DNA of 64,000 nt, taken from Thraustochytrium sp. TN22. Lineage: Eukaryota; Sar; Bigyra; Thraustochytrida; Thraustochytriidae. The notes under the pieces are model-generated. The model was not told the DNA's origin. It saw only the letters and a list, made by a program, of their open reading frames with translations, and did no database searches. Location of the stretch: contig JABLUY010000140.1 in assembly GCA_013306675.1 (NCBI GenBank), positions 1 to 64,000 on the forward strand. The letters run 5' to 3'. A program made the translations under genes and the position numbers. This document shows, in pieces, positions 27,684-36,656 of the stretch (its first letter is position 1; the number at the start of each line of letters is the position of its first letter).

Positions 27684-29011
27684 AGCCAACACGAAAATTT
27701 CCCTGCCGCTCATCAGGCGTGTCTGTCTTTCCTCTGGCACTGGCCAGCTTAGAAACTAAGTAGACCACCGCGCGTCACGTCGCGTTTCACCGCGCACTCG
27801 TTTCGTCGCGTTTCAGGCGCACATATCTTGCGTGCGTGCACCCCATCCGCGCCGCGGTCACTCAGGCCTGCGCATCCTCCCTTCCCTGCCATCACCACCG
27901 GCCGGCAGTGCCTTGCCTTGCCTTCGCTCCTTTCCGAGTCTTCCGGCTCAACTTGAAGGTCACCCGGATCAAAGCTCCGGCGCGTGCACTGCACTGCCAG
28001 TGGTACGTACGTACGGACGGTGCAATTCACGATCACGGCCGCGCCAGCCCGATCGCGTCGCCCTCAGCTCTTCTCTCGGTCGCTGGCCGGGCGTCGCTCG
28101 CCGTCGCCTGCGCGCAGAGCCGCCCGCGCGCCCGCCGCCCGCGGCGGAGCTTCCTTCCCTCGCCCGCGCGCTGCCGCATTCTGGCCTGTGGGCAGACTCG
28201 GGACCAGGCGCGAGGGTGTGTACCGCGCGCGGGGACAGGCGGCCTCGCGGCGGCGGCGCGGCCGGGCGGGCGGGCGTCGGTCTTCGGCGGCAGGCGCCGG
28301 CCGGCGGGCGGCCCCGCCCCCGCGGCGTGGCGGCCCCGCCGCTGCGCGGCCTGGGGCGCGCCCCGGGCGAGGTCCCGGGCCGCGAGGTCGTTCGCTCGCA
28401 GGCGGCGCTTTGCGGCGGCGGCGCGGGGGGTCCGCGAGGGGAACCCGCAGCGGCGTCGCGCGGGCGTCCGGAACGATTCGCGACGCGCGGCGCGGCGCGG
28501 CGCGCAAGTGCGGAACGGCGCGCGCGCAAGTGGGCGCGGCGCGGCGGCAAGTGGCGCGCGCGCGGCGCAAGGGCCGGCCGGCGCGCGCAAGCGGCGGCGT
28601 CCGAATCGTCCGCGCGGGTTTGGGACGCGCGCGGGGCCGGCGCCGCAATTCGAAAAACGAAAGGCGCGGGCGCGGCGGCGCGCGGCGGCGGCGGCGGCGC
28701 GCGCGGCGGCGGCGCGGCGCGGGCGCGGCGCGCGGCGGCGGCGCGCGGCCGGCCCAAGCGCGCGGCCCGGCCCGGCCGGCCGCCCGCGCCGCGGCGGCGG
28801 CGGCGGCGGCGGCGGCGGCGTCCATCTCGGTCAGGCCAGGCCAGGCTAGGCCAGGCCAGGCCAGGCCAGGCCAGGCCAGCGAGCAGCGGAGGCGGCGCGG
28901 CGCGGCGCGGCGGCGCGCGCGCGCGCGCGCGGCCGGGCGACCTCCTCCCCCCCCCCACGGCGGCGGGCGGGCCCGGCGGCGCGCGTCCGCGCTCCCGCGG
29001 CGGCGGGGGCG
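27684..29011. other. GC-rich promoter region of the phosphodiesterase
   Basis: About 1.3 kb, changing sharply from mixed composition to extreme GC after about 28090. It includes a small palindrome CACTGCCAGTG followed by a GTAC run (27992-28014), GGC-repeats (about 28670-28830), a CCAGG pentamer run (28831-28879) and a CG dinucleotide run (28915-28932). The long ORFs on both strands are low-complexity artefacts. Confidence 0.55.
28831..28879. repeat. (CCAGG)n pentanucleotide repeat
   Basis: About nine CCAGG units with one variant (CTAGG), 130 bp upstream of the phosphodiesterase ATG. Confidence 0.9.
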
Positions 29012-32000
29012 ATGGCGGCGGCGGCGGGCGCGCAGGATGGCGGCGGCGCGGGCAGGAGCGAGCCGTGCGCGGTGCTGGCGTGGCTGAACAGGCTGGGGTT
29101 CTACGCGCTGGGCGTGTGCAAGGGGCGCGACGTCCGGCAGCGGAGACCGACCAAGGGCTGGCGCATGGACGTGCTCGGGTACCTGTCTGTGCTCAACGCG
29201 CTGGAGGTGGCGGGCGGCGTGCTGAGCGGGCCGCGCGCGCTGGAGAGCGCGGGGCCCGGCGCCGCGGCCAAGGGGTGCTTCTCGGTGCTGGTGGTGACGC
29301 TGTACGCGCTGGCGGGCTGGCGCAGCACACTGCCCATCCAGACCGGGGACAAGCTCATGGCGTGCATCACCATCGGGTCGGGGCTGACCTCGCTGGCCAT
29401 GCTGTGCGACCCGTCGCGACCCGGCGGCCCGGATCTCGAACTGGCCGCGCTGGACCTCGTCGTCACGCTCGCGCTCTGCATGCTGCCCGGGTTCGGCCGC
29501 ACGAGCCTGGGCGCGACGCTGTCGGTGAGCTGGGTGCTCATGCCGGCGTACGCGGCTTGCGCGCTTGCGTCTGTACATAGGAGCCTCTCGGGCGCCGAGG
29601 TGGCGCTCACGGCCTTGGGGCTCATATTCTACGCCAACCTGGTCTGCACGTGCAAGCACGTGCTCTTCATCAACAAGGAGGACTTCACGCGTCTGCTCAC
29701 GGGCGAGGACATCGACGCGGCGTCGCCGGCGCAGGCCAGCGCGCGCTCGCGCACCGGTTCGCGCACCTCGGCGAGCGCAAAGCGCGCCGGGGCCGGCCGG
29801 GGTGTGGCCGCGGCCGCCTCCAACTTGCCGCACGAGCTCGCCGTGGGCGCGGCGCTCATGCAGCTGCGCAACCTCAGCTCGCAGCTCGCACGCCGCGAGC
29901 GCGACCCGGCCGACCTGCAGGCGCAGCTCGACCGCATCATCGAGCGCCTCGAGGCGCCTCGCCTCGCGGACCGCTCCTCGCTGCGCTGGAATCGCCTCGA
30001 CTGGCTCGCTGCGCAGCACCCGTCCATACCACGTCACGCTGCGCACTTCTTCGAGCTGCAGCTCGCCGACAGCCGCGAGCTGCTATCGCGAGAGCTCATC
30101 CGCCGCCAGCGCAGCTTCCGCACTGGCCGCCCTACGTCGGAGGCGCCACCGCTGCGCCTCGCGCGCCCCTCCGACGGCATTCTCAACCTCGGCTATGGTT
30201 CGCTGCTTGCCTGCCCGCCACTCGACCACGAAACGCCTTGGGCCACCTCCCGCCGTGGCGGCGGCGGCGGCGGCGGCGGCGGTGGTGGTCTTCTGCGTGC
30301 CGAGCCGCGCTCCACAAGCCCGGTCGCCACGGGTCCGTTCACCTCGTCCACCCCGTCCACCCCGTCCACCTCGTCCCCGGTGACTCCCGAGGAGGAGGAG
30401 CAGCAGCAAGGCCGTCGCGGCCGCGGGGCCAGCCTGACGCATTTCGCCCAGTCCGTGAATGCCAGCGGGGCGACCCTTCAGCAGCAGCGCCGGAGCCGCC
30501 ACTGGGGGCGCGCTGCCGACGTTGCCGACGCTGACGACGCTGACGACGTTGCCGACGCTGACGAGGTCTGCGACGAGGACGAGGTGGAAGTCTTGGGCGC
30601 GGACGAGCTGGGTGACGTTAGGGCGCCACCCGCGCTCAACGAGCTGCGCTACCGCGGCATGTTCGAGGATTCGCACTGTCTGCGGCCGGCCGACGAGGAC
30701 TCGGACACGCGTGGCGCCGCCGCCTCCTCGACTGTGAGGAGCGGGTCGCGCGGTGCCAACGACGCAGACGAGGCCGATGACCCCGATCATGATCCCAACC
30801 AAGACTTCGAGGCGACGGAGCGCCACCGCGGCTTCTCCACGGTGTCTTCCATCGCCGAGGCCTTCAACACGGACTCGAAGCAGTCCGAGAGCGAGCTGGA
30901 CGAGGCGGATGAGGCGGCTGCCGAGGCAGAGGCTGCTCACGCCGACAAGCGGCGGCAGCATCAGCACCTGCTCGCACAAAACGCTGCTCACCATCAGCAG
31001 CACCAGCAGCACCAGCAGCAGAGCGAGGCGCAATTCAACAGCAACAGCAACAGCAACAGCATCAGCAACAGCAGCAACCACAGCCAAAGCTCCGAGAGCA
31101 GCAACCACAGCAACCGTAAGACTCGGCCCGGCCAGGCACGGAGCGACGCGGACCAACACCGCTCCATACAGGTCGAGGCCAAGCGGAGCTCCAGCTCTAC
31201 TGTCCACCGAGATCGCGGTGACTCTGAGCATACAGGCAGCACCGCCAGCAGCAGCAGCAGCAGTAGCAGCACCACCGCCACCACCGGCGCCCCGAGCCCG
31301 GCACCCGCCGACCTTATCGCAGTCGCCGCCAGCGCCGCATCACCCGCCGGCGCCCGCGCGGGGCTCGCCGGCCAGAGCACCGCGAGCAACGCGGCGCGCA
31401 GGGACGGTGACAACCTAGGCGCCGAAGAGCATGATGCGGTGTCTGCTGCTGGCGTGGGCTTTGTGTCGCGCGCGCCAGTGTTGCCGCATTCGGGCAGCAA
31501 CAATAGCATGATGAGCATCGGCAGCCGGCGGCCGCGCTCAGCACTCACCGCGCCGCGGCTGTCCGGGCTCAGCACTGGGTCCGCGAGCAGCACCGTGCGG
31601 CGCGAGGGTGAGGTCGTCGTCGACAAGAACGGACGCATCCGCTTCGACAGCACGCCGCGCTGGGCCATGGGCGAGCAGAGTGCTGCCCACCTGTGGGAGC
31701 TCATGCGTGACTGGAACTTCGGGCCGGGCGGCATCTTCGCGCGCCTCGAGGATCCGCTCATGCCGCGCTGCCTCGCGACGCAGCCGCTCACCACCATCTT
31801 CATGGAGGCGACGAGGCTCTTCGGCTGCGACGACCTGCTAGGCGACCAGCGCGTCGTCGAGACGCGCCTCTGCATGGCGCGCTACATGGACGCGCTCGAA
31901 CGCTGCTACCGGCCGCGCTCTGAGGTGGCCTACCACAACGCGCTGCACGCCGCGGACGTGCTGCAGTCCTGCGTCGCCATGCTCAGCATTGACGAGGTGC

Positions 32001-32887
32001 GCGGCAGCCTGCTGGACCAGGACCTTTCCACCTTCGCGCTGCTCTTCAGCGCCGCCATCCATGACGTGGCGCATCCGGGCCGAAACCAGAGCTTCCTCAT
32101 CAAGACGCAGGACGAGCTGGCCATCCGATACAATGACCGCAGCGTGCTGGAGAACCACCATCTCGCTGTGGCCTTTGGTCTCCTGCGCGACTCCCAGCTC
32201 GACTTTCTCGCCGCCCTGCAGCCGCCCGTGCGCTCGCTCTTTCGCGAGCGCGTCATCCAGATGGTCCTGGCCACCGATCTCACCCTCCACATTGAGCACA
32301 TGGACATGCTCAAGGACCTCGTGAACGGGTCGCGGCCCCTGGCGCGCGCCGGCACGCTCGACGCCGCCTCCTTGCTCGAGGATGACGTCTCGGGCGACGT
32401 CCAGGGCGTCCTCGAGGCCGATCTAGGCACCGTGCTCTGTTCGCTCCTACACCTCGCCGACGTCGGCAACACTGCCAAGTCCTGGGAGGTCTACATGCAG
32501 TGGATTCCGCTCGTATTCAACGAGTTTTTCGACCAGGGCGATGACGAGCGCGCGCGTGGCCTTGACGTTGCCAAGGGCTACAACCGTCACGACTGCTTCC
32601 CGTGCGAGATGCAAATCTACTTCTTCAACATCATCGTTGAGGACTTCATTCGCACGCTCGCGCTGTGGAGCCCGGCGCTCGGAAGCACCCTTTTGCCAAA
32701 CCTCGAGACCAATCGCGAGCGGCTCAAGCAGCACGATGACCTCAAAATTCAGGACCTCACGGCCGCCGCCGCCGACGCGGCCGCCCAGGCTGCTGCTGCT
32801 GCTTCCTCTGGTCCAAACTCCGCTGCAACCGACGACACTGCCGCCTCCGCAGCTTCCTCTCCTGGTGTTTCTTCCTCCTCGCAGTAG
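29012..32887 (+). CDS. Membrane-bound 3',5'-cyclic nucleotide phosphodiesterase
   Basis: A 1291-residue intronless protein. The N-terminal quarter (about residues 85-220) has several hydrophobic segments (CFSVLVVTLYALAGW, ITIGSGLTSLAMLC, LVVTLALCMLPGF, LIFYANLVCTC), so it is a multi-pass membrane protein. A long low-complexity linker follows (about 245-860), with poly-Gly, acidic DADDADD tracts and Gln/Asn/Ser/His repeats encoded by CAG/AAC triplets. The class I PDE catalytic domain spans about 880-1240: YHNALHAADV (H975, H979), AAIHDVAHPG (H1017, D1018), SVLENHHLAVAF, LHLADVGN (D1150) and the late CEMQIYFFN segment. The first two metal-ligand motifs and the final aspartate are all present, so hydrolysis of cAMP or cGMP is expected. 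The glutamine that reads the purine ring probably lies in CEMQIYFF. The ATG at 29012 is followed by Ala-rich codons without an earlier ATG nearby. Confidence 0.92.
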   Translation: MAAAAGAQDGGGAGRSEPCAVLAWLNRLGFYALGVCKGRDVRQRRPTKGWRMDVLGYLSVLNALEVAGGVLSGPRALESAGPGAAAKGCFSVLVVTLYALAGWRSTLPIQTGDKLMACITIGSGLTSLAMLCDPSRPGGPDLELAALDLVVTLALCMLPGFGRTSLGATLSVSWVLMPAYAACALASVHRSLSGAEVALTALGLIFYANLVCTCKHVLFINKEDFTRLLTGEDIDAASPAQASARSRTGSRTSASAKRAGAGRGVAAAASNLPHELAVGAALMQLRNLSSQLARRERDPADLQAQLDRIIERLEAPRLADRSSLRWNRLDWLAAQHPSIPRHAAHFFELQLADSRELLSRELIRRQRSFRTGRPTSEAPPLRLARPSDGILNLGYGSLLACPPLDHETPWATSRRGGGGGGGGGGGLLRAEPRSTSPVATGPFTSSTPSTPSTSSPVTPEEEEQQQGRRGRGASLTHFAQSVNASGATLQQQRRSRHWGRAADVADADDADDVADADEVCDEDEVEVLGADELGDVRAPPALNELRYRGMFEDSHCLRPADEDSDTRGAAASSTVRSGSRGANDADEADDPDHDPNQDFEATERHRGFSTVSSIAEAFNTDSKQSESELDEADEAAAEAEAAHADKRRQHQHLLAQNAAHHQQHQQHQQQSEAQFNSNSNSNSISNSSNHSQSSESSNHSNRKTRPGQARSDADQHRSIQVEAKRSSSSTVHRDRGDSEHTGSTASSSSSSSSTTATTGAPSPAPADLIAVAASAASPAGARAGLAGQSTASNAARRDGDNLGAEEHDAVSAAGVGFVSRAPVLPHSGSNNSMMSIGSRRPRSALTAPRLSGLSTGSASSTVRREGEVVVDKNGRIRFDSTPRWAMGEQSAAHLWELMRDWNFGPGGIFARLEDPLMPRCLATQPLTTIFMEATRLFGCDDLLGDQRVVETRLCMARYMDALERCYRPRSEVAYHNALHAADVLQSCVAMLSIDEVRGSLLDQDLSTFALLFSAAIHDVAHPGRNQSFLIKTQDELAIRYNDRSVLENHHLAVAFGLLRDSQLDFLAALQPPVRSLFRERVIQMVLATDLTLHIEHMDMLKDLVNGSRPLARAGTLDAASLLEDDVSGDVQGVLEADLGTVLCSLLHLADVGNTAKSWEVYMQWIPLVFNEFFDQGDDERARGLDVAKGYNRHDCFPCEMQIYFFNIIVEDFIRTLALWSPALGSTLLPNLETNRERLKQHDDLKIQDLTAAAADAAAQAAAAASSGPNSAATDDTAASAASSPGVSSSSQ

Positions 32888-33560
32888 TTAGACTGTGTGT
32901 GCATAAGGTGTTCCACTCTTGTCTCTTATGTCAGACTGTGCGGTTCCCGCTTGCCTACTAACCATGATGAAGCATCGTCCCTACTGCCTCGCACGTCCGG
33001 TGTGAACATGATGTGAAACCGCGCCGCGCCGCGCCGCGCCGAACCCGACCTCGTGTCGACGGTGTACACGTGTAGCTTACTACGTTAGTTACAGTTAGTA
33101 ACTCACTCATCACTGTCCAGGTTGCAGCCCCTTTTTCGCGTAGCCAGGGCTAGGCTAGTGTCAAGTACCAGGTACAATGAGCGGGTACGCGCCGCTACGC
33201 GGGCGGCGGCCCCCCCGTGATCTGCAGATACCCAGCATAACGGTAGTAGTCATGCCGGACCCCGTCCATGACGGCGGCGTGGCCACGGCGGAGAGATCAT
33301 ACCAAATGACAAAGCCTGAAGCGAGTCTCCCTCCGCCTACCTCCCGGCGGCCGCGCGCACCAGCGGGCGGCGCAACCAGCAGCGTGGCGAGCGTGACAAG
33401 CACTAGTCAACAGCGTCAGCAGGCGGCAGCAGCACCAGCAGCACCAGCAGCACCAGCTGCACCAGCTGCACCAAGTGCACACGCACCACCAGCAGCACCA
33501 GCAGCCGGGCCAGTAACACCTGCAGAAGGAGCACGATCAGGAGGAGCAGGAGCAGGAGGA
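32888..33560. other. Region upstream of the first acetyltransferase
   Basis: 673 bp. An in-frame ATG at 33177 would extend the acetyltransferase by 128 residues, but that leader is Ala/Pro/Gln-rich and includes a CAGCAC-type repeat (about 33420-33500), and the paralog has no equivalent. I regard it as 5' leader, with a minor chance of translation. The rest shows no feature. Confidence 0.5.
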
Positions 33561-34403
33561 ATGGGCTCTCGGCAAAGCAAGTCGCTGGCGGCAATGTGGT
33601 CGTCGCACGTGGGCGCAGACAACGAATGGGGCGTGCAGCTGCTCGACATTCGCGACGCAGCAGTCTGTGCGGAGGTGACAGACGTCGTGGGCCGGTCGTT
33701 CGCAGGCACGACCGAGACAGCGCCGGAGGGCTTGCAGGACTACGTCTGGGGGGTCGAGACGCGCGCGGGTCCCCTGTACGAGCCGCTAGCGGAGCCGCCC
33801 TCGGAGGCCCGGCTCGCGTGCTCTCGCTGGGCTGCGAGCTTTTGCTTGAGTGTGGCGCGTACCGCCGGCATCGCGGTGGGCCTGCGCGATGAAGAGGGCA
33901 AGCTCATCGGCACCATCATCATGGAGGACCGCCGCGGGAACCCCGGAATGCTCCGGCTTGCCTGGCGAACCGTGCGCACCGTCTTCACGGCCCTGTACTC
34001 GGGCGGCCTCCCGCCCTGGTGGAAGAAGTCCAACGGTCTTTCTCCGGACATTGGCAAGCGCCTGGTCGTGATGGCGAATGTGCTCGAAAAGACGCATCCG
34101 CACGACTCACATCTTTACGTCATCATTGTCGCTGTGGAGCCGGCGTCCCAGGGCAAAGGTGTGGGCCGCCGCCTGCTGGAGGCTGTCAACGCGCTGAGCG
34201 ACGCGTGCAAGACCGACGCCTACCTGGAGGCTTCGGGTCACAATAACCGTGCCGTCTACGAGCGCGTTGGCTACACCCTGCAAGGCAACCTTGCCACGTT
34301 TGGGCCAGACAATGGCAGGTGGGCTCCATACAACGCGCCGGGCGGCCTTAACTTCATGCGTCGTCTCGTAAATGCGCCTAGCTCCAAGCTCTTGCCCACC
34401 TGA
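33561..34403 (+). CDS. N-myristoylated GNAT-family acetyltransferase, copy 1
   Basis: A 280-residue protein. Counted from ATG 33561 it begins MGSRQSKS, a textbook N-myristoylation signal (Gly2, Ser6, basic residue after), so I place the start here although the frame is open upstream to 33177. The GNAT acetyl-CoA loop is VEPASQGKGVGRRLLEAV (motif A, about residues 193-210), followed by DAYLEASGHNNRAVYERVGY, the usual motif B segment with the AVYERVGY strand-helix. GNATs move acetyl from acetyl-CoA to amines; the substrate is unknown. The N-terminal 120 residues share SRSFAGTTETAPEGL-like text with copy 2 and contain a hydrophobic segment that could touch the membrane. It forms a direct tandem with the copy at 35114, so it arose by local duplication. 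Confidence 0.85.
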   Translation: MGSRQSKSLAAMWSSHVGADNEWGVQLLDIRDAAVCAEVTDVVGRSFAGTTETAPEGLQDYVWGVETRAGPLYEPLAEPPSEARLACSRWAASFCLSVARTAGIAVGLRDEEGKLIGTIIMEDRRGNPGMLRLAWRTVRTVFTALYSGGLPPWWKKSNGLSPDIGKRLVVMANVLEKTHPHDSHLYVIIVAVEPASQGKGVGRRLLEAVNALSDACKTDAYLEASGHNNRAVYERVGYTLQGNLATFGPDNGRWAPYNAPGGLNFMRRLVNAPSSKLLPT

Positions 34404-35113
34404 TGCCGCTGCGGAGCGCTGTCGTTGCTCCAAGTTTGTTCTAGCATCCCCAAGCACGAGATGCCTCTTTGTTCTTTTGCCCTGTGCGTCAAGCGCCTAT
34501 CTCGAGCTCCGCGCTCGAAGGGGCGCTCGCCTGGTCGTTCACGTTGGGTCAGCTCAAAGGGTCACGGCTCGCTGGTAGTGGCAGGTATCTTGCGCACAAC
34601 CATTCTCGCGCCAGACATATAAGATGACGATACTGTCCTGACCGTAGGTGACGACCGCGCACAGAAACTACCCTGTCTACGAGCGCTTGCTATGATTTGC
34701 CACGCTCCGTACGACGCGGCGGGCGGCCTCAAATTCTATGTGCGTCGCCGCGCGGCGCAAAGGTCCGAGCTCGTGCCCAGTGGTGTTGACGCCACAGCCG
34801 CCGCTCCGCAGCGAGCTGTTGCAAGGTCGACAAAGCACTGTGCAAGGTCCGCGCCGGGCCCCGGGTTCTAGCCAGCTTTGTAGAATGCCTGTGAGGTACA
34901 TGATGGCGCAAGGGTCAATCTGCTGGTTCAAGAAGATGACGCCACGATTGTGGTGACTCTCTCGTGGTGGCCACACAGCGCAGAACCCGGCAGCCTGCGC
35001 GGCGGCGAGCGGGGCGCGGCTGCGGCGGTGGCGCTGCGAGAGCGGCGAGCAGCAGCGGCGGCAGCAGCGGCGGCGCCGAGAGCAGCAGCAGCCAGCAGTG
35101 CAGCGGCCGCAAG
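34404..35113. other. Region between the two acetyltransferase copies
   Basis: 710 bp. Apart from a fossil acetyltransferase fragment at about 34650-34781 (separate entry), it contains CAG/GCG-type triplet runs near 35050-35110 just before the second copy's start. No intact ORF is supported. Confidence 0.5.
34650..34781 (+). pseudogene. Fossil C-terminal fragment of a third acetyltransferase copy
   Basis: Read in the plus direction, 34675-34686 encodes VYER and 34704-34778 encodes APYDAAGGLKFYVRRRAAQR...ELVP. This matches the end of the neighbouring intact copies (VYERVGY and PYAAPGGLNFMLRRAEAPSSRLLPP). Between the two pieces about 45 bp are missing and a stop codon is present, and no upstream part of the gene is recognisable. 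It is best read as the remnant of a third tandem copy. Confidence 0.8.
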
Positions 35114-35962
35114 ATGGGCTCCGCGCAGAGCAAGTCGTCACTGGCGGCGCTGTGGACGTCGCACGTGGGCGAGGACAACGCGTGGGGCGTGCAAAAGCTG
35201 GACGTCTCCGATGCTGAGGTGCGGCGCGAAGTGACGGGCGTGGTGAGCCGGTCGTTCGCGGGCACGACCGAGACCGCGCCCGAGGGTTTGATGGAGTACG
35301 TGTTTGGGCCCGAGTCACGCAGCGGCACCATGTACGAGCCGCTGGCGGAGCCGCCCACGGAGGCACGGCTCGAGGGGATTCGCTGGACGTCCACGTTTTG
35401 CGCCAACATGGCGCGCACCGCTGGCATCGTGGTGGGGTTGCGCAACGACGAGGGCAAGCTCATGGGCACCATCATCATGGAGGATCGCCGCGACTGCCCC
35501 GGCTGGCTGCGGCGCACCTTTCGCTTTGTGCGCGTCGTGCTCAGGACCCTGTATTGCGCTGGCCTGCCGCCCTGGATGACGCGCTCCTTCGGCCTTACCT
35601 CCGATACGGAAAAGCGCCTGGACGTGATGGTGGACGTGCTCGACCGCCACCACCCGCACTACTCCCATCTGTACGTGATCATGGTCGCTGTCGACCCGCC
35701 ATTTCAGGGCAGGGGCGTGGGCCGCCGCATGCTCGAGGCCGTCAATGCGCTGAGCGACGCGAGTCAGGCCGACGCTTACTTGGAGGCCTCAGGCCACCGC
35801 AACCGTGCCGTCTACGAGCGGGTGGGCTACACCGTGCAGGGCAACCTCGCCACCTTTGGCTCTGAAAACGGCAAGTGGGTCCCGTACGCCGCGCCGGGCG
35901 GCCTCAACTTTATGCTCCGTCGCGCGGAGGCGCCCAGCTCCAGGCTCCTCCCCCCCGCGTGA
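35114..35962 (+). CDS. N-myristoylated GNAT-family acetyltransferase, copy 2
   Basis: A 282-residue paralog of the gene at 33561, similar along its whole length (for example WGVQKLDVSDAEV against WGVQLLDIRDAAV, and VGRRMLEAVNALSDA against VGRRLLEAVNALSDA). ATG 35114 gives MGSAQSKSS, again a good myristoylation signal, which supports this start over the open frame from 34964. The GNAT acetyl-CoA loop is VDPPFQGRGVGRRMLEA. The two copies differ by many substitutions but scarcely in length, so the duplication is not recent and both seem maintained. The pair probably acts at a membrane because of the lipid anchor. Confidence 0.87.
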   Translation: MGSAQSKSSLAALWTSHVGEDNAWGVQKLDVSDAEVRREVTGVVSRSFAGTTETAPEGLMEYVFGPESRSGTMYEPLAEPPTEARLEGIRWTSTFCANMARTAGIVVGLRNDEGKLMGTIIMEDRRDCPGWLRRTFRFVRVVLRTLYCAGLPPWMTRSFGLTSDTEKRLDVMVDVLDRHHPHYSHLYVIMVAVDPPFQGRGVGRRMLEAVNALSDASQADAYLEASGHRNRAVYERVGYTVQGNLATFGSENGKWVPYAAPGGLNFMLRRAEAPSSRLLPPA

Positions 35963-36656
35963 CACGTTCTGACCCGCTTGAACTAGCCTAACTTAGCTGC
36001 TCTCGAACGAGCCACAAATGAGCTTCCCACCCTGTCGCTGGAGCACCCCACATCATCATGCCATGCACGCAAAGCCTGGTGATGGTCCCCAAGCACGTGA
36101 GTGCATCGCGCGCTCTGAATCAGGAAACGGAGGTCCGCGCCGTCGACCTCGCGGTGCAGGAGCGAGAGGGAGACCGGACCTCGCAGCATACATAGACCAC
36201 TGCAGCGGTCCGTCCACGAAGCGCGAGCTGCCGGCTCGTTGCGCTGCCGGCAGTGAGGTACATGGGGCACCACGGCTGCAGTGGTTGGCTGGTTGGTTAG
36301 TAACGTCAGGCCTGCCAGTGGGCGAATTGACTATGGCGCCGTAGTGGCGGCCTGCGTGACCCTCGTCGGCCAGAACCCGGCCGAGCAAGGCACTGCAAAC
36401 CCTGTTCGACGCGGCTCCCGCGGCGCGCACGGAGCGGCGGCGGCGGCGCGGCGCGCGGGTGCGGCGTTGCGCGGCGGGCGGGCTGGCTGGCCTCGCGCCG
36501 CCCGGGTCTCGCAGCGGCGGCGGCGGGCTGGCGGCGCGCGGGATCGGCGTGGCCCATCGTCGTCGGCTCGCCGCGCGACTCCGTCCATCCAGCCGTCTGC
36601 TGTCAAGGCGCAAGTCCGCTCAGGCCGGCTGCGCGCGCAGCGCGGCGGCGGGCAGG
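35963..36656. other. Intergenic region upstream of the phosphohistidine phosphatase
   Basis: 694 bp. The first half is of mixed composition and includes CATCATCATGCCATGCA near 36050; the second half is very GC-rich. The frame of the downstream gene is open back to a GTG at 36459 but has no ATG before 36657. I see no gene. Confidence 0.5.

Noticed and set aside
27832-30046. Several ORFs of 180-660 residues on both strands across the phosphodiesterase promoter and 5' end
   Set aside because: All consist of Arg/Ala/Gly/Pro runs that follow from extreme GC content and simple repeats.
33177-33560. 128-residue N-terminal extension of the first acetyltransferase
   Set aside because: Low-complexity Ala/Pro/Gln content, absent from the paralog, and it would bury the myristoylation site shared by both copies.
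36090-36130. Possible further acetyltransferase fragment after copy 2
   Set aside because: Only a few bases match (GGAAACGG-like text); unlike 34650-34781 no peptide similarity can be followed.
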